Assembly: GCF_001400735.1 (NCBI RefSeq)
Contig: NZ_LJPW01000080.1
Location: 1 to 56,839 of the forward strand
Reading direction: 5' to 3'
DNA from: Pseudomonas caricapapayae
Lineage (GTDB): Bacteria > Pseudomonadota > Gammaproteobacteria > Pseudomonadales > Pseudomonadaceae
DNA length: 56,839 bases
The notes under the pieces are model-generated. The model had not been told where the DNA came from. It ran no database searches and saw nothing but the letters and a program-made list of their open reading frames with translations. Every line of letters starts with the position of its first letter. Within the stretch, counting starts at the first letter, position 1. Below are positions 1-7,545 of this stretch, piece by piece. The position numbers and the translations under genes are program-made.

Positions 1-222
1 CGAGTCGAACCCCAATCCCCTTGACACCCCAGAACCGCCGTGTGACGCAGAGCGTCACGAACTGCATGCCCACGCGGAGCGTCGGCACGATAATCAAAGT
101 CGGGCCGGAAACGGAGGCGGGACTTTTCTCACTTTGGTCCCTCAAAGTCACTCGCCGAGAGGCGAAAAGCCGACCCGAGTCAAACGCGCATGCATGATCC
201 CGCTCAGGCAAAGAGCCGCGAC
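1..222. repeat. Non-coding left edge with REP-type palindromes
   Basis: No convincing gene is seen here. A short palindrome GTGACGC-AGA-GCGTCAC lies at 42-58, followed by further 'cacgcggagcgtcg' and 'gcacgataatc' elements to about 112. These share words with the repeats at 34441-34664 and 51144-51167, so this is one family of dispersed REP-like repeats. From about 113 to 180 there is a second motif, 'ctttggtccctcaaagtcactcgccgagaggcgaaaa', which has the look of another common Pseudomonas intergenic repeat. The element may act as a transcription terminator or gyrase/IHF-type REP for the gene ending at 223, but no U-tract is evident. Confidence 0.6.
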
Positions 223-696
223 TCAGTCCACATAAGCCGAGCAACATTTCTTGAATTTCTGCTCGCTGCCACACGGACAGACGTCATTGCGGCCAGCCTT
301 CAACGGCACGGTGGAATCGATGAAATACCAGCGACCCTGATTCTGCACGAACGACGAGCGCTCCTTATGGCTGTGTTCCCCATGACCATCGTGCCAGCGC
401 GCAGTGAAGGTCACAAACGCATGTTCAGGCTTGCCGCCAAACACCTCCGAGCTTTCTACCTCAAGCCCCAACCAGGTGCTCTGCGCACTCCACTGGGCGA
501 TGGCCTCGCGGTTCAGCCCGCTCTGCTGCACCGGCAATGTAGTCTGTACCAGATAGTCGGTCAGCCCCAGCACGTAAGCGCTGTAGCGCGAGCGCATCAG
601 CTTTTCCGCGCAGGGCGCAGGCTGACCTGCGTGATAGCGACCGCAGCAGGCCAGCAACAGATCGCCGCTACCGCACGGGCAAATAGCACTACTCAT
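223..696 (-). CDS. ychJ: YchJ-like protein with two SEC-C zinc motifs
   Basis: A 157-residue protein of the YchJ/UPF0225 family. Two SEC-C type zinc-binding motifs are directly visible: [17 protein letters not shown] near the N terminus (residues about 7-23) and [13 protein letters not shown] at the C terminus. Between them lies an NTF2-like YchJ core with the typical segment '[10 protein letters not shown]'. SEC-C motifs are known from SecA, where they bind zinc and contact SecB or the ribosome; the molecular function of YchJ itself is not established. The gene lies 3 bp downstream of the next gene on the same strand, so the two are probably co-transcribed. Length and ends fit the family; no anomaly is seen. 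Confidence 0.9.
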   Translation of the reverse strand: MSSAICPCGSGDLLLACCGRYHAGQPAPCAEKLMRSRYSAYVLGLTDYLVQTTLPVQQSGLNREAIAQWSAQSTWLGLEVESSEVFGGKPEHAFVTFTARWHDGHGEHSHKERSSFVQNQGRWYFIDSTVPLKAGRNDVCPCGSEQKFKKCCSAYVD

Positions 697-699
697 AGG

Positions 700-1197
700 T
701 CACCACCAATACTTTCCAAAATTCTCCGGGTTGGCCCAGTACTTTGCGTTCAGCCAGTCGGGCACCTGCTTATATTCGCGCAGGTCGTAGGTAAACAGAT
801 TCAACACCTGCTCGTCGCGCGCGAAGCGTTCGCTGGATTGCAGGGCCAGCGAAAAAAAATCGGTCTCCTGCCAGCCACAAGCCTGCAGGTCGGCCAGCAC
901 AGCAATGCGGCTGGCGTTGAGGTTGCGGATGCCGCCCAGCAGTTCCAGGCCGGTACGCTTGGGGATGTGCTCCAGGCAATCGACCACCAGCGCCAGATCG
1001 AAACGCTGCGCTGCCAGGTGCGCGGGCAGCGCGCCCGGCTCGGCCAGCGCCACCTCGGTCTGCGGGTGCGCTTTCTGAAAGGCTTGCAACGCAGGGAACG
1101 CCTGAGCGCCGATCAACAGCAGGCGCTCTGGAGCGTAGCGGTCGAGCAGGGCAGCCAGCGCCTGCTGGGGCGTGCGGTTTGAATAGCCGACGGTCAT
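700..1197 (-). CDS. DUF6231-like protein, degenerate methyltransferase fold
   Basis: A 165-residue cytosolic protein found in pseudomonads (DUF6231, named from memory). The pattern resembles a Rossmann-type methyltransferase: a strand 'RLLLIG' followed by a helix, an acidic segment 'VALAEPG', and 'FDLALVVDCLEHIPKRTGLELLGGIRNL', which looks like the post-motif of class I methyltransferases. The glycine-rich SAM loop (GxGxG) is not present ('LLIGAQAF'), so SAM binding is doubtful and the protein may be a non-catalytic relative. The C terminus is tryptophan-rich (NAKYWANPENFGKYWW). It is the first gene of a two-gene unit with the ychJ-like gene. No function is claimed. Confidence 0.75.
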   Translation of the reverse strand: MTVGYSNRTPQQALAALLDRYAPERLLLIGAQAFPALQAFQKAHPQTEVALAEPGALPAHLAAQRFDLALVVDCLEHIPKRTGLELLGGIRNLNASRIAVLADLQACGWQETDFFSLALQSSERFARDEQVLNLFTYDLREYKQVPDWLNAKYWANPENFGKYWW

Positions 1198-1300
1198 CGA
1201 AAGTCCTCTGGTTGACTGACAAGACTAGCTTGCCGGACCGGCTCTGAACAGACGCTAGTATCAGGGCGAACGCGCACAGACGGGCGACAACGATCTATGC

Positions 1301-1314
1301 TTGATCTTTTTCAA
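1301..1314 (+). promoter_or_regulatory. Possible Anr/FNR box
   Basis: TTGATCTTTTTCAA matches the Anr/FNR consensus TTGAT-N4-ATCAA except for one base in the right half. It lies about 100 nt before the start of the DUF1145 gene, within the 218-bp gap between divergent genes. That distance would allow a promoter with a leader of about 60 nt. The single mismatch and the AT-rich core make a chance match possible. Confidence 0.35.
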
Positions 1315-1415
1315 TACACTGCTGGCATATTCGCTGAACAGCACGTCTACTGTGCGGCAACGAAAAGCGTGCAAAAGACTTCGCGTTCGTAACGGATCAT
1401 CACAGGGGGCAGATA

Positions 1416-1691
1416 ATGAAGCTTTTTTGGGGGCTGGGAAAAATCTTGATGCTGGGCTTCTGGCTGGTAGTGCTGGCCAATGCGGTCATTGAAGCGCCCA
1501 GCCCGTTTGGCGTGATGGTCGACATGGCGGGTGCCGTACTGCTATTGACGCACTTGCTCGAACTGATCCTGTTCAACGGCAGCCTGCGCGGCCGCAGGCA
1601 TCCCTGGCGCGACCGGGGCAAAATCATTCTGTTCGGCATTTTTCATATTCAATCCATCGGCCGTTCGGCTACGGGGCACTCTCATGCGTAA
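1416..1691 (+). CDS. DUF1145 inner-membrane protein (YhhL-like)
   Basis: A 91-residue protein with two clear transmembrane segments (about residues 5-25 and 32-54) and a short basic C-terminal tail. The pattern 'GKxLMLxFWLVVLAN...PxPF...D/MAGAVLLLTHLLEL..F' is typical of the DUF1145 family of small bacterial membrane proteins, whose role is unknown. The ATG at 1416 follows 'cacagggggcagata', which supplies an acceptable ribosome binding site. The last 8 bases overlap the start of the collagen-like gene, so the two are translationally coupled. A possible Anr box lies upstream. Confidence 0.85.
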   Translation: MKLFWGLGKILMLGFWLVVLANAVIEAPSPFGVMVDMAGAVLLLTHLLELILFNGSLRGRRHPWRDRGKIILFGIFHIQSIGRSATGHSHA

Positions 1692-2442
1692 GCTCGTTCT
1701 GCTGGCGGCACTGTTCAGCCCCCTGGCCATGGCCCAGGCAATCATCGTTGCGCCACATTCGCTGATGCGCCTGCCCGGCAGCAGCAGTGTCTTGCAAGTT
1801 GAACGCCTTGAAGTATCCGACTACGGCACTTTGCTGATACCGGCCGGTATCGATGACGTGAAGATCGGCGAGCTGGTGCTGGGGCACGAAGCGCGGATTG
1901 CCATCGTTCCGGGCGTGCAGGCATTCAATCTGGTTGTGGTGCATGGTGAATTCGGCACCGGCAGCCAGATCACTGCGCGAGGCGCACCGGGCACTTTCGA
2001 GAAACCGGCCCTGCCAGGGCGCAACCTCACGCTGCGCTTGCAAAGTCTCAATGCAGAAGAGCTGTCGATTGATGCACGCGGTGGGGCGGGCAGCCCCGGC
2101 TATGTCGGACTCGATGGCGGCACGGGCGAAGAGCCGGGCTGCACCTGGGGCCAGGCCGGGCGAGGTTACAATGGCGATAGCGGTGGCAACGGTCACGACG
2201 GTGCAGCGGGTGCGCAGGTGCGTCTGGAACTGCCACAAAGCTTTCCGGCCGAACGTATCAAGGTGAATGTCGCAGGTGGCGCGGCAGGCAAGGGGGGCGA
2301 AGGCGGAAAGGCCGGGAAAGGCGGCGCTTCAAAGGGTTGCATCGTCTACCGTGCGGATGGTGGCAAGGCCGGCAGACCGGGCGAACCCGGACTGCCGGGT
2401 GTTGCAGGGCCTGCGGGCAGTCTGATTTTGCAGCGTCTGTAA
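1684..2442 (+). CDS. Secreted collagen-like glycine-rich protein
   Basis: A 252-residue protein with a signal peptide (MRKLVLLAALFSPLAMAQA, cleavage after AQA). The first half (about residues 20-125) looks like a small beta-structured domain. The second half is rich in Gly-X-Y-like stretches: about residues 133-175 'GGAGSPGYVGLDGG...' and 200-250 'GGAAGKGGEGGKAGKGG' then 'GRPGEPGLPGVAGPAG'. The triplet register is irregular, so this is only collagen-like, not a strict triple-helix repeat. Two cysteines flank the glycine-rich parts and could pair. It overlaps the DUF1145 gene by 8 bp. Pseudomonads carry a few such exported collagen-like proteins of unknown role; a surface or envelope function is inferred. 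Confidence 0.75.
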   Translation: MRKLVLLAALFSPLAMAQAIIVAPHSLMRLPGSSSVLQVERLEVSDYGTLLIPAGIDDVKIGELVLGHEARIAIVPGVQAFNLVVVHGEFGTGSQITARGAPGTFEKPALPGRNLTLRLQSLNAEELSIDARGGAGSPGYVGLDGGTGEEPGCTWGQAGRGYNGDSGGNGHDGAAGAQVRLELPQSFPAERIKVNVAGGAAGKGGEGGKAGKGGASKGCIVYRADGGKAGRPGEPGLPGVAGPAGSLILQRL

Positions 2443-2467
2443 CTCGACAGTTTTACCCCTTGAGAGG

Positions 2468-2503
2468 CTGTCCGGATCAGGCGCAACGCTATGATCCGGA
2501 CAG
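2468..2503. terminator. Hairpin between convergent genes
   Basis: CTGTCCGGATCA (2468-2479) and TGATCCGGACAG (2492-2503) form a perfect 12-bp stem with a 12-nt loop, centred in the 78-bp gap between two convergent genes. No good T-run follows on either strand, so it may be a bidirectional terminator of weak type or an mRNA 3' stabiliser. Confidence 0.5.
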
Positions 2504-2520
2504 GCATCACCGCGACGCGT

Positions 2521-3552
2521 TTACTGCGGCACGCCTTTTTCCCAGGTTTTCCAGTCGCCTACAATCGCCTGCACCAGCGGGTTACCGGTGCGGTAAAGGT
2601 TTTCCAGTGCCGGTACAAATGCACCCTGATCTGCATATTTGAGCAGGTTGTCCACCTCGCTGTAACCCGGATACGGACGGTCGAAATCGGAACCTGCGCG
2701 CACCACGGCCAGCCGGTTGACATCGACCTTGCCCGCCTTGCTGGCGCGCAACAGGGCTTCGTAAGTGGAGTTGTCCTCCTGTTGAGTGGTGCAATACACG
2801 CCTTTGCCGTCGGTCAGCAGTCTGGTCCAGACTTCGGCCCGTTCACTCAGGCGCGTTCCCGAAAACCAGGTGTTGCCAGCCAGCGTGTCGCACTGCGTGA
2901 CCTGCGGTGGCTGGTTGGCGGGGGCGTAAGGGTATTTGACGCGCCAGGCGGCGGATTCCTTGCTCTCGCTGAGCTTCACTTTTTGAGACAGGGCAAATGC
3001 CTTGGCCTGAAGTCTTGGGTTGAGTTCGAAGACTTCGGTCTTGTAATCCAGCGGCGGCTTCTCGTTCGGACCTTTGGTGTTGATGCCCAGATAACCGGTC
3101 GGCCAGTCCTTGGGCACGTCGCGGGAATCGATTTCCCACTGCGTACCGAATTCCACCAGATAATGCGCCCACGCGGTGGTGCCGAGCGTACCGTGGTGCG
3201 GGTTGATACCAGCAATACCCGCGACAATGAAATAGGTCTTGCGCAGGTCGAATTGCGGCGACAGCGCCAGTGCCAGGGTCGAGGCGGCAGCATTGGTCTG
3301 GCCCATACCCGTGACCATCAGACAAACGTCCTGCTCGTTACAGCGGATCGCCGGGTATTCAGCAGCCAGGCCTGGCACCTGAATCTCTTTGGTCAGGTGC
3401 AGCCGGTCAATCCAGTTCTGTGCTTCGGGCGCAAACATGGCGACCAGCATGACCTTGGGGGTGACTGGCGTAACCGGCGCGTTGGCCGCCCAGATGCCGG
3501 GGCTGAGCAATGCCAACGTGGCGCACAAAGTGTTGCGAGTGATGTGTTTCAT
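2521..3552 (-). CDS. Periplasmic purine nucleoside permease (NUP family)
   Basis: About 343 residues from the ATG at 3552; a longer reading frame exists, but this ATG places the signal peptide (MKHITRNTLCATLALLSPGIWA) at the N terminus. The segment 'KVMLVAMFAPEAQNWIDRLHLTKEIQVPGL' and the later 'GMGQTNAAASTLAL...FIVAGIAGINP' match the NUP family of nucleoside permease/phosphorylase-like proteins first described in Candida albicans. In bacteria they are periplasmic or exported, and probably bind or process purine nucleosides. It lies 26 bp downstream of the tsx-like porin gene, which supports a nucleoside uptake operon: porin in the outer membrane, NUP protein in the periplasm. Transport as opposed to binding or phosphorolysis is not decided. 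Confidence 0.82.
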   Translation of the reverse strand: MKHITRNTLCATLALLSPGIWAANAPVTPVTPKVMLVAMFAPEAQNWIDRLHLTKEIQVPGLAAEYPAIRCNEQDVCLMVTGMGQTNAAASTLALALSPQFDLRKTYFIVAGIAGINPHHGTLGTTAWAHYLVEFGTQWEIDSRDVPKDWPTGYLGINTKGPNEKPPLDYKTEVFELNPRLQAKAFALSQKVKLSESKESAAWRVKYPYAPANQPPQVTQCDTLAGNTWFSGTRLSERAEVWTRLLTDGKGVYCTTQQEDNSTYEALLRASKAGKVDVNRLAVVRAGSDFDRPYPGYSEVDNLLKYADQGAFVPALENLYRTGNPLVQAIVGDWKTWEKGVPQ

Positions 3553-3578
3553 GAAAACTCCTGTCGTCATAATCAGGT

Positions 3579-4538
3579 TCAGAACTGATAGCCCACGCCT
3601 GCGTAATAGCCCCAGCCGTCAGAGCGCGCGCGGAAATTGCCGTCGCCGAAGTTAAGCTCGCTGCCGTCCTGCCAGTTACCGCCATTGTGGAAGTAGCGAC
3701 CCACCAGGGTGAAACGCAGATGCGTGAAAGCGTAGAGCAGCACGTTGGTGGCGACTGTGGAGTTGCCGGTGCGTGCCGGATCGTTCTTGAGGTCTGATCC
3801 GAAATCGAAGTTGGTGAATCCGATGTAGGTCAGCGAGGCGCCGTTGTCGAACGTGCTGATCGGTACGATGTATTTGAGCTGGGCGCGGTAGCCATCCCAC
3901 GAGTATTCGTTGCTGGCCCCGTAGTTTTCCCATTGATAGCGGCCATAGAAGTTGGCCGACAGATTGACCCGCGAGTGGGTATCGATGTCAGTGCCAAGGC
4001 CGCTGTAAAGCGTGTTGGCCCGGTTGGCCGAGTTGCTGCCGTGGTCGTAGATCCAGTCGAAGGCGACATACCATTCCTTGAACGGACCCACGGCCAGACT
4101 GCGCCCGGCCAGATAGTCGATGGAAATGCGCGGCTCGTGCTCCATGAACAGTGGTGAGCCGTGGTCCCAGACGCCCTTGTCGTTGTCATTGCCGATGCCG
4201 AGAATCTTCGGCACGTCGACATAGCCATAGAGTTCGAACGGCCCCTTGCGGCCGAAGTATTCATACTCCAGATAGATGTCGTCGTTGGGTTTTGGGCCGA
4301 AGCTGATGTCCTTGCTGCCGATCAGCGTCAGGTCCTGATTGAACCAGTCTGAAAAATACGCGCCTTTACCTTCCTTGGGCGAGGCGGGCGGGCTGAGTGC
4401 TTCGCCCTGCGCCGAGTCTTCGGCAGCGGCGGGCTGCGCCAGCACGCCGGTACATGGCAACGCCGCAGCGGCGGCGAACAGCAGAGGCATGAGAAATCTT
4501 GAGGGCGTTGCGGGTCGAGTGAACGGCGGCTGTGGCAT
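3579..4538 (-). CDS. tsx: Tsx-like nucleoside-specific outer-membrane channel
   Basis: About 319 residues from the ATG at 4538, which has AAGGAG 6 nt upstream; upstream frame extensions lack such a site. A signal peptide ends near VLAQPAAA. The mature protein has alternating beta-strand character and ends in GYYAGVGYQF, with the terminal Phe typical of outer-membrane beta barrels. Segments such as 'YFSDWFNQDLTLIGSKDISFGPKPNDDIYLEYEYFGRKGPFELYGYVDVPK' are characteristic of the Tsx/OmpK family, which passes nucleosides. It is followed by the purine nucleoside permease gene on the same strand. A perfect GCAAACGTTTGC palindrome lies 35 nt upstream of the start and suggests control by a LacI-family purine or nucleoside repressor. 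Confidence 0.88.
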   Translation of the reverse strand: MPQPPFTRPATPSRFLMPLLFAAAAALPCTGVLAQPAAAEDSAQGEALSPPASPKEGKGAYFSDWFNQDLTLIGSKDISFGPKPNDDIYLEYEYFGRKGPFELYGYVDVPKILGIGNDNDKGVWDHGSPLFMEHEPRISIDYLAGRSLAVGPFKEWYVAFDWIYDHGSNSANRANTLYSGLGTDIDTHSRVNLSANFYGRYQWENYGASNEYSWDGYRAQLKYIVPISTFDNGASLTYIGFTNFDFGSDLKNDPARTGNSTVATNVLLYAFTHLRFTLVGRYFHNGGNWQDGSELNFGDGNFRARSDGWGYYAGVGYQF

Positions 4539-4572
4539 TGAAGCTCCTTTTCGTGGGCGCGTACTGCTGATC

Positions 4573-4584
4573 GCAAACGTTTGC
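4573..4584. promoter_or_regulatory. LacI/PurR-type operator upstream of tsx
   Basis: GCAAACGTTTGC is a perfect 12-bp palindrome with the central CpG and AAACGTTT core that LacI-family repressors of the PurR/RbsR type bind. It sits 35-46 nt before the tsx start codon, where it would block the promoter or early elongation. The match to nucleoside transport genes makes a purine- or nucleoside-responsive repressor likely. Which repressor is not shown. Confidence 0.6.
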
Positions 4585-4718
4585 ACAGCCCATGCCAAAG
4601 TGTTTCAAGGTGTTGAATGCGTTGGATATCGGATAAAGAAGATGACCGATCGGGCAGGAAACTGCCCGCAAGCTGTGCGCGGTGTCACCGCCAGTGCCCT
4701 GCGATGTTCCGTTTTGCC

Positions 4719-5183
4719 TCAAATGCCAGGGCGAGCCGCTGCCAGTATGACCACGGCCAGGCCAATGATCAGGTTGATGCCGACCAGACGGCGGATATGG
4801 CCCAATGCCGCTGCGCCCTCGGCCCACTGTTCGGTCTCCACGGCACGACGCAACTCCGGCAACTGCAATGAATGGATACGCAAAAACAGCGCAACCATGA
4901 CTACGTAGAGTCCCATCATGATCTGCACATAGCGCGGCGCGGTTTCAAAGCCGCTGAAGTTCAGCTGGACCATGCCGATGCCGGTGATCGGCAGCACCAC
5001 CACCGCTGCCCAGACCCAGACGAAGAAGCGCGGAAACACCTGGACCCACACTTTCAGGCGAGAAGGGCCTTCAAGTGCTGCAATGAGTGCCGGGCGCAAC
5101 ACCATCCAGGCGAAGAACATCCCGCCAACCCATACCAGGGCAGCCAGCAGATGCAATGTATAGACAGTAGAAAAAGCGATCAT
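4719..5183 (-). CDS. CopD-family integral membrane protein
   Basis: A 154-residue membrane protein with four predicted helices (about residues 7-30, 52-72, 84-104 and 131-150). The N-terminal 'TVYTLHLLAALVWVGGMFFAWMVLRPAL' with a histidine in the first helix, followed by 'RFFVWVWAAVVVLPITG', is the hallmark of the CopD-like/DUF2269-type group. These are small relatives of the copper resistance membrane protein CopD and may bind haem or copper; no copper genes are nearby, so the role is open. The ATG at 5183 is preceded by a GGAG-like site. It is divergent from dinG. Confidence 0.8.
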   Translation of the reverse strand: MIAFSTVYTLHLLAALVWVGGMFFAWMVLRPALIAALEGPSRLKVWVQVFPRFFVWVWAAVVVLPITGIGMVQLNFSGFETAPRYVQIMMGLYVVMVALFLRIHSLQLPELRRAVETEQWAEGAAALGHIRRLVGINLIIGLAVVILAAARPGI

Positions 5184-5243
5184 CGGACACTCCGTTCTGC
5201 GCGGAAGGATTTAGCGCGCTATGATAGCGCCCACTCAGAACTA

Positions 5244-5259
5244 CTGAAAATTTATCCAG
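5244..5259. promoter_or_regulatory. LexA box upstream of dinG
   Basis: CTGAAAATTTATCCAG fits the gammaproteobacterial LexA consensus CTG-N10-CAG with an AT-rich centre. It ends 30 nt before the dinG start codon. dinG is a damage-inducible LexA target in Escherichia coli, so position and gene identity agree. Confidence 0.7.
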
Positions 5260-5289
5260 CCTTTTTAGCCGTGCCCCGAACCGAAGCCA

Positions 5290-7434
5290 ATGATCAGTAC
5301 CGAACTCAAAACCCAGATTCAGGGCGCTTACTCGCGTTTCCTCGAAGCCAAGAGCCTCAAGCCACGCTATGGCCAGCGATTGATGATCGCGGAAGTCGCC
5401 AAGGTGCTGGGCGACATTGACACCGATGAAGAGGGCCGTCGTTCGGGCGATCCTGCGGTAGTGGCCGTCGAAGCCGGGACGGGCACCGGCAAGACCGTGG
5501 CCTACGCCATCGCGTCGATCCCCACCGCCAAGGCAGCAGGCAAGCGATTGGTGATCGCCACCGCGACCGTCGCGTTGCAGGAGCAGATCGTCTACAAGGA
5601 TCTGCCGGATCTGATGCGCAACAGCGGTCTGAATTTTACTTTTGCCCTGGCCAAGGGGCGCGGGCGTTACATGTGTCTGTCGAAACTCGACATGCTGCTG
5701 CAGGAAAGTGACGCGACCAACGCAACCGCGCAGCTGTTCGAGGAAGAAGGTTTCAAGATCGAAGTCGACGAAGCCAGTCAGAAGCTTTTCACCAGCATGT
5801 TGCAGAAGCTGGCAGGCAACAAGTGGGACGGTGATCGCGACAGCTGGCCCCAGGAGCTTGCCGATCAGGACTGGGCGCGACTGACCACCGATCACAGTCA
5901 GTGCACCAACCGGCATTGCCCCAACTTTCAGCAGTGCGCCTTCTATAAGGCGCGTGAAGGCATGGGCAAGGTCGATGTGATCGTCACCAACCACGATATG
6001 GTGCTGGCCGACCTGGCACTGGGCGGCGGTGCGGTGCTGCCGGATCCGCGTGACACACTGTACGTATTCGACGAAGGGCACCACCTGCCGGACAAGGCCA
6101 TCGGCCACTTTGCCCACTACACCCGACTGCGGTCTACTGCCGACTGGCTGGAGCAGACCGCCAAGAACCTCGCCAAGCTGCTGGCCCAGCATCCACTGCC
6201 TGGCGATCTGGGCAAGCTGATCGAGCAGGTGCCGGAACTGGCCCGCGAGATCAAGGGCCATCAGCAATTCATGTTTGGTGCCTGTGAGCAACTGGCGGAT
6301 TTCCGCGCCGGTGAAGACATGCAGGGCCGCGAGCGGCCACGTCACCGCTTTGTCGGCGGCGTGATTCCCGAGCATATCCGCGAGATGGGCATCGAGCTCA
6401 AGAAGGGTTTTGCGCGTCTGGACGACCTGTTCACCCGTCTCACCGAGCTGCTCAAGGAAGGCATGGACGGCGAAGTCAACATCGGCATCGCGAGCCATCA
6501 GGCCGAGGAGTGGTATCCGCTGTTCGGCAGCCTGCTGGCCCGTGCTCATGGCAACTGGGAATTATGGACCGCCTTCACCGCCGAGGACCCGGAAGACAGC
6601 CCGCCGATGGCACGCTGGCTGACCCTGGCCGACAGTGGTGCGTTGTTCGATATCGAGGTCAACGCCAGCCCGATTCTGGCGGCGGAGATGTTGCGTCGTA
6701 ATCTGTGGAACATCGCCTATGGCGCGCTGGTGACCTCCGCCACGCTGACCGCGCTGGGCAAGTTCGATCGCTACCGCATGCGTGCCGGTCTGCCGAAAGG
6801 GGCGGTTACCGCTGTGGTGCCAAGCCCGTTCCATCACGCCGATGCCGGTGTGCTGCGCGTGCCGGACCTCAAGGCCGATCCGCGTGACTCGGTGGCCCAC
6901 ACCGCAGCGATAATTCGTGACCTGCCTGGTCTGGTGGAAGGGTCGCGAGGCACGCTGGTGCTGTATTCGTCGCGCAAGCAGATGCAGGATGTCTTCGACG
7001 GCCTGGATCGCGAATGGCGCAAGCAGGTGTTCATTCAGGGCAACCTGTCCAAACAGGAAACCCTCAACAAGCACAAGGCTCGGGTCGACAGCGGCGAGTC
7101 CAGCGTGTTGTTCGGGCTGGCCAGCTTTGCCGAGGGTGTGGATTTGCCCGGTGCCTACTGCGAACACGTGGTTATCGCCAAGATCCCGTTCGCGGTACCG
7201 GATGACCCGGTCGAGGCGGCTCTGGCCGAGTGGATCGAGGCGCGGGGTGGCAACCCGTTCATGGAAATCGCGGTGCCCGATGCTTCGTTGCGTCTGGTAC
7301 AGGCCTGTGGCCGGTTGCTGCGTACCGAAGAGGACCGCGGCACCATTACGCTGCTGGATCGTCGCGTCGTCACTCAGCGCTATGGCAAGGCAATTCTCAA
7401 TGCGCTGCCACCGTTCCGCCGCGAGATTTCCTGA
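5290..7434 (+). CDS. dinG: ATP-dependent DNA helicase DinG
   Basis: A 714-residue superfamily 2 helicase of the XPD-like iron-sulfur group. The Walker A motif EAGTGTGKTVAY has its lysine at residue 68, and the DEAH-type box is DEGH at 261-264. Four cysteines suited to a 4Fe-4S cluster are present at about 129, 205, 210 and 216. C-terminal helicase motifs include 'SSVLFGLASFAEGVDLPG' and 'QACGRLLRTEEDRG'. DinG unwinds DNA 5' to 3' and removes R-loops and D-loops at stalled replication forks. Length is that of Pseudomonas DinG. A LexA box upstream indicates SOS control. The gene is divergent from the copD-like gene. Confidence 0.95.
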   Translation: MISTELKTQIQGAYSRFLEAKSLKPRYGQRLMIAEVAKVLGDIDTDEEGRRSGDPAVVAVEAGTGTGKTVAYAIASIPTAKAAGKRLVIATATVALQEQIVYKDLPDLMRNSGLNFTFALAKGRGRYMCLSKLDMLLQESDATNATAQLFEEEGFKIEVDEASQKLFTSMLQKLAGNKWDGDRDSWPQELADQDWARLTTDHSQCTNRHCPNFQQCAFYKAREGMGKVDVIVTNHDMVLADLALGGGAVLPDPRDTLYVFDEGHHLPDKAIGHFAHYTRLRSTADWLEQTAKNLAKLLAQHPLPGDLGKLIEQVPELAREIKGHQQFMFGACEQLADFRAGEDMQGRERPRHRFVGGVIPEHIREMGIELKKGFARLDDLFTRLTELLKEGMDGEVNIGIASHQAEEWYPLFGSLLARAHGNWELWTAFTAEDPEDSPPMARWLTLADSGALFDIEVNASPILAAEMLRRNLWNIAYGALVTSATLTALGKFDRYRMRAGLPKGAVTAVVPSPFHHADAGVLRVPDLKADPRDSVAHTAAIIRDLPGLVEGSRGTLVLYSSRKQMQDVFDGLDREWRKQVFIQGNLSKQETLNKHKARVDSGESSVLFGLASFAEGVDLPGAYCEHVVIAKIPFAVPDDPVEAALAEWIEARGGNPFMEIAVPDASLRLVQACGRLLRTEEDRGTITLLDRRVVTQRYGKAILNALPPFRREIS

Positions 7435-7545
7435 ATCTACGCTGTCGGTTGATTCACGTCTGTTCCCAAAGCGCCCGATCGCTGGAACAATACGCGCCCA
7501 TTCAGCCTGTGATCAGGCTTGGTACAGTCAGTCAGGAGTCAGCCG

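Noticed and set aside
190..1182. A 330-codon open frame on the plus strand
   Set aside because: It runs opposite two recognisable genes (ychJ-like and DUF6231) and its product is composed of Gln/Ala/Arg-rich shadow sequence with no family pattern.
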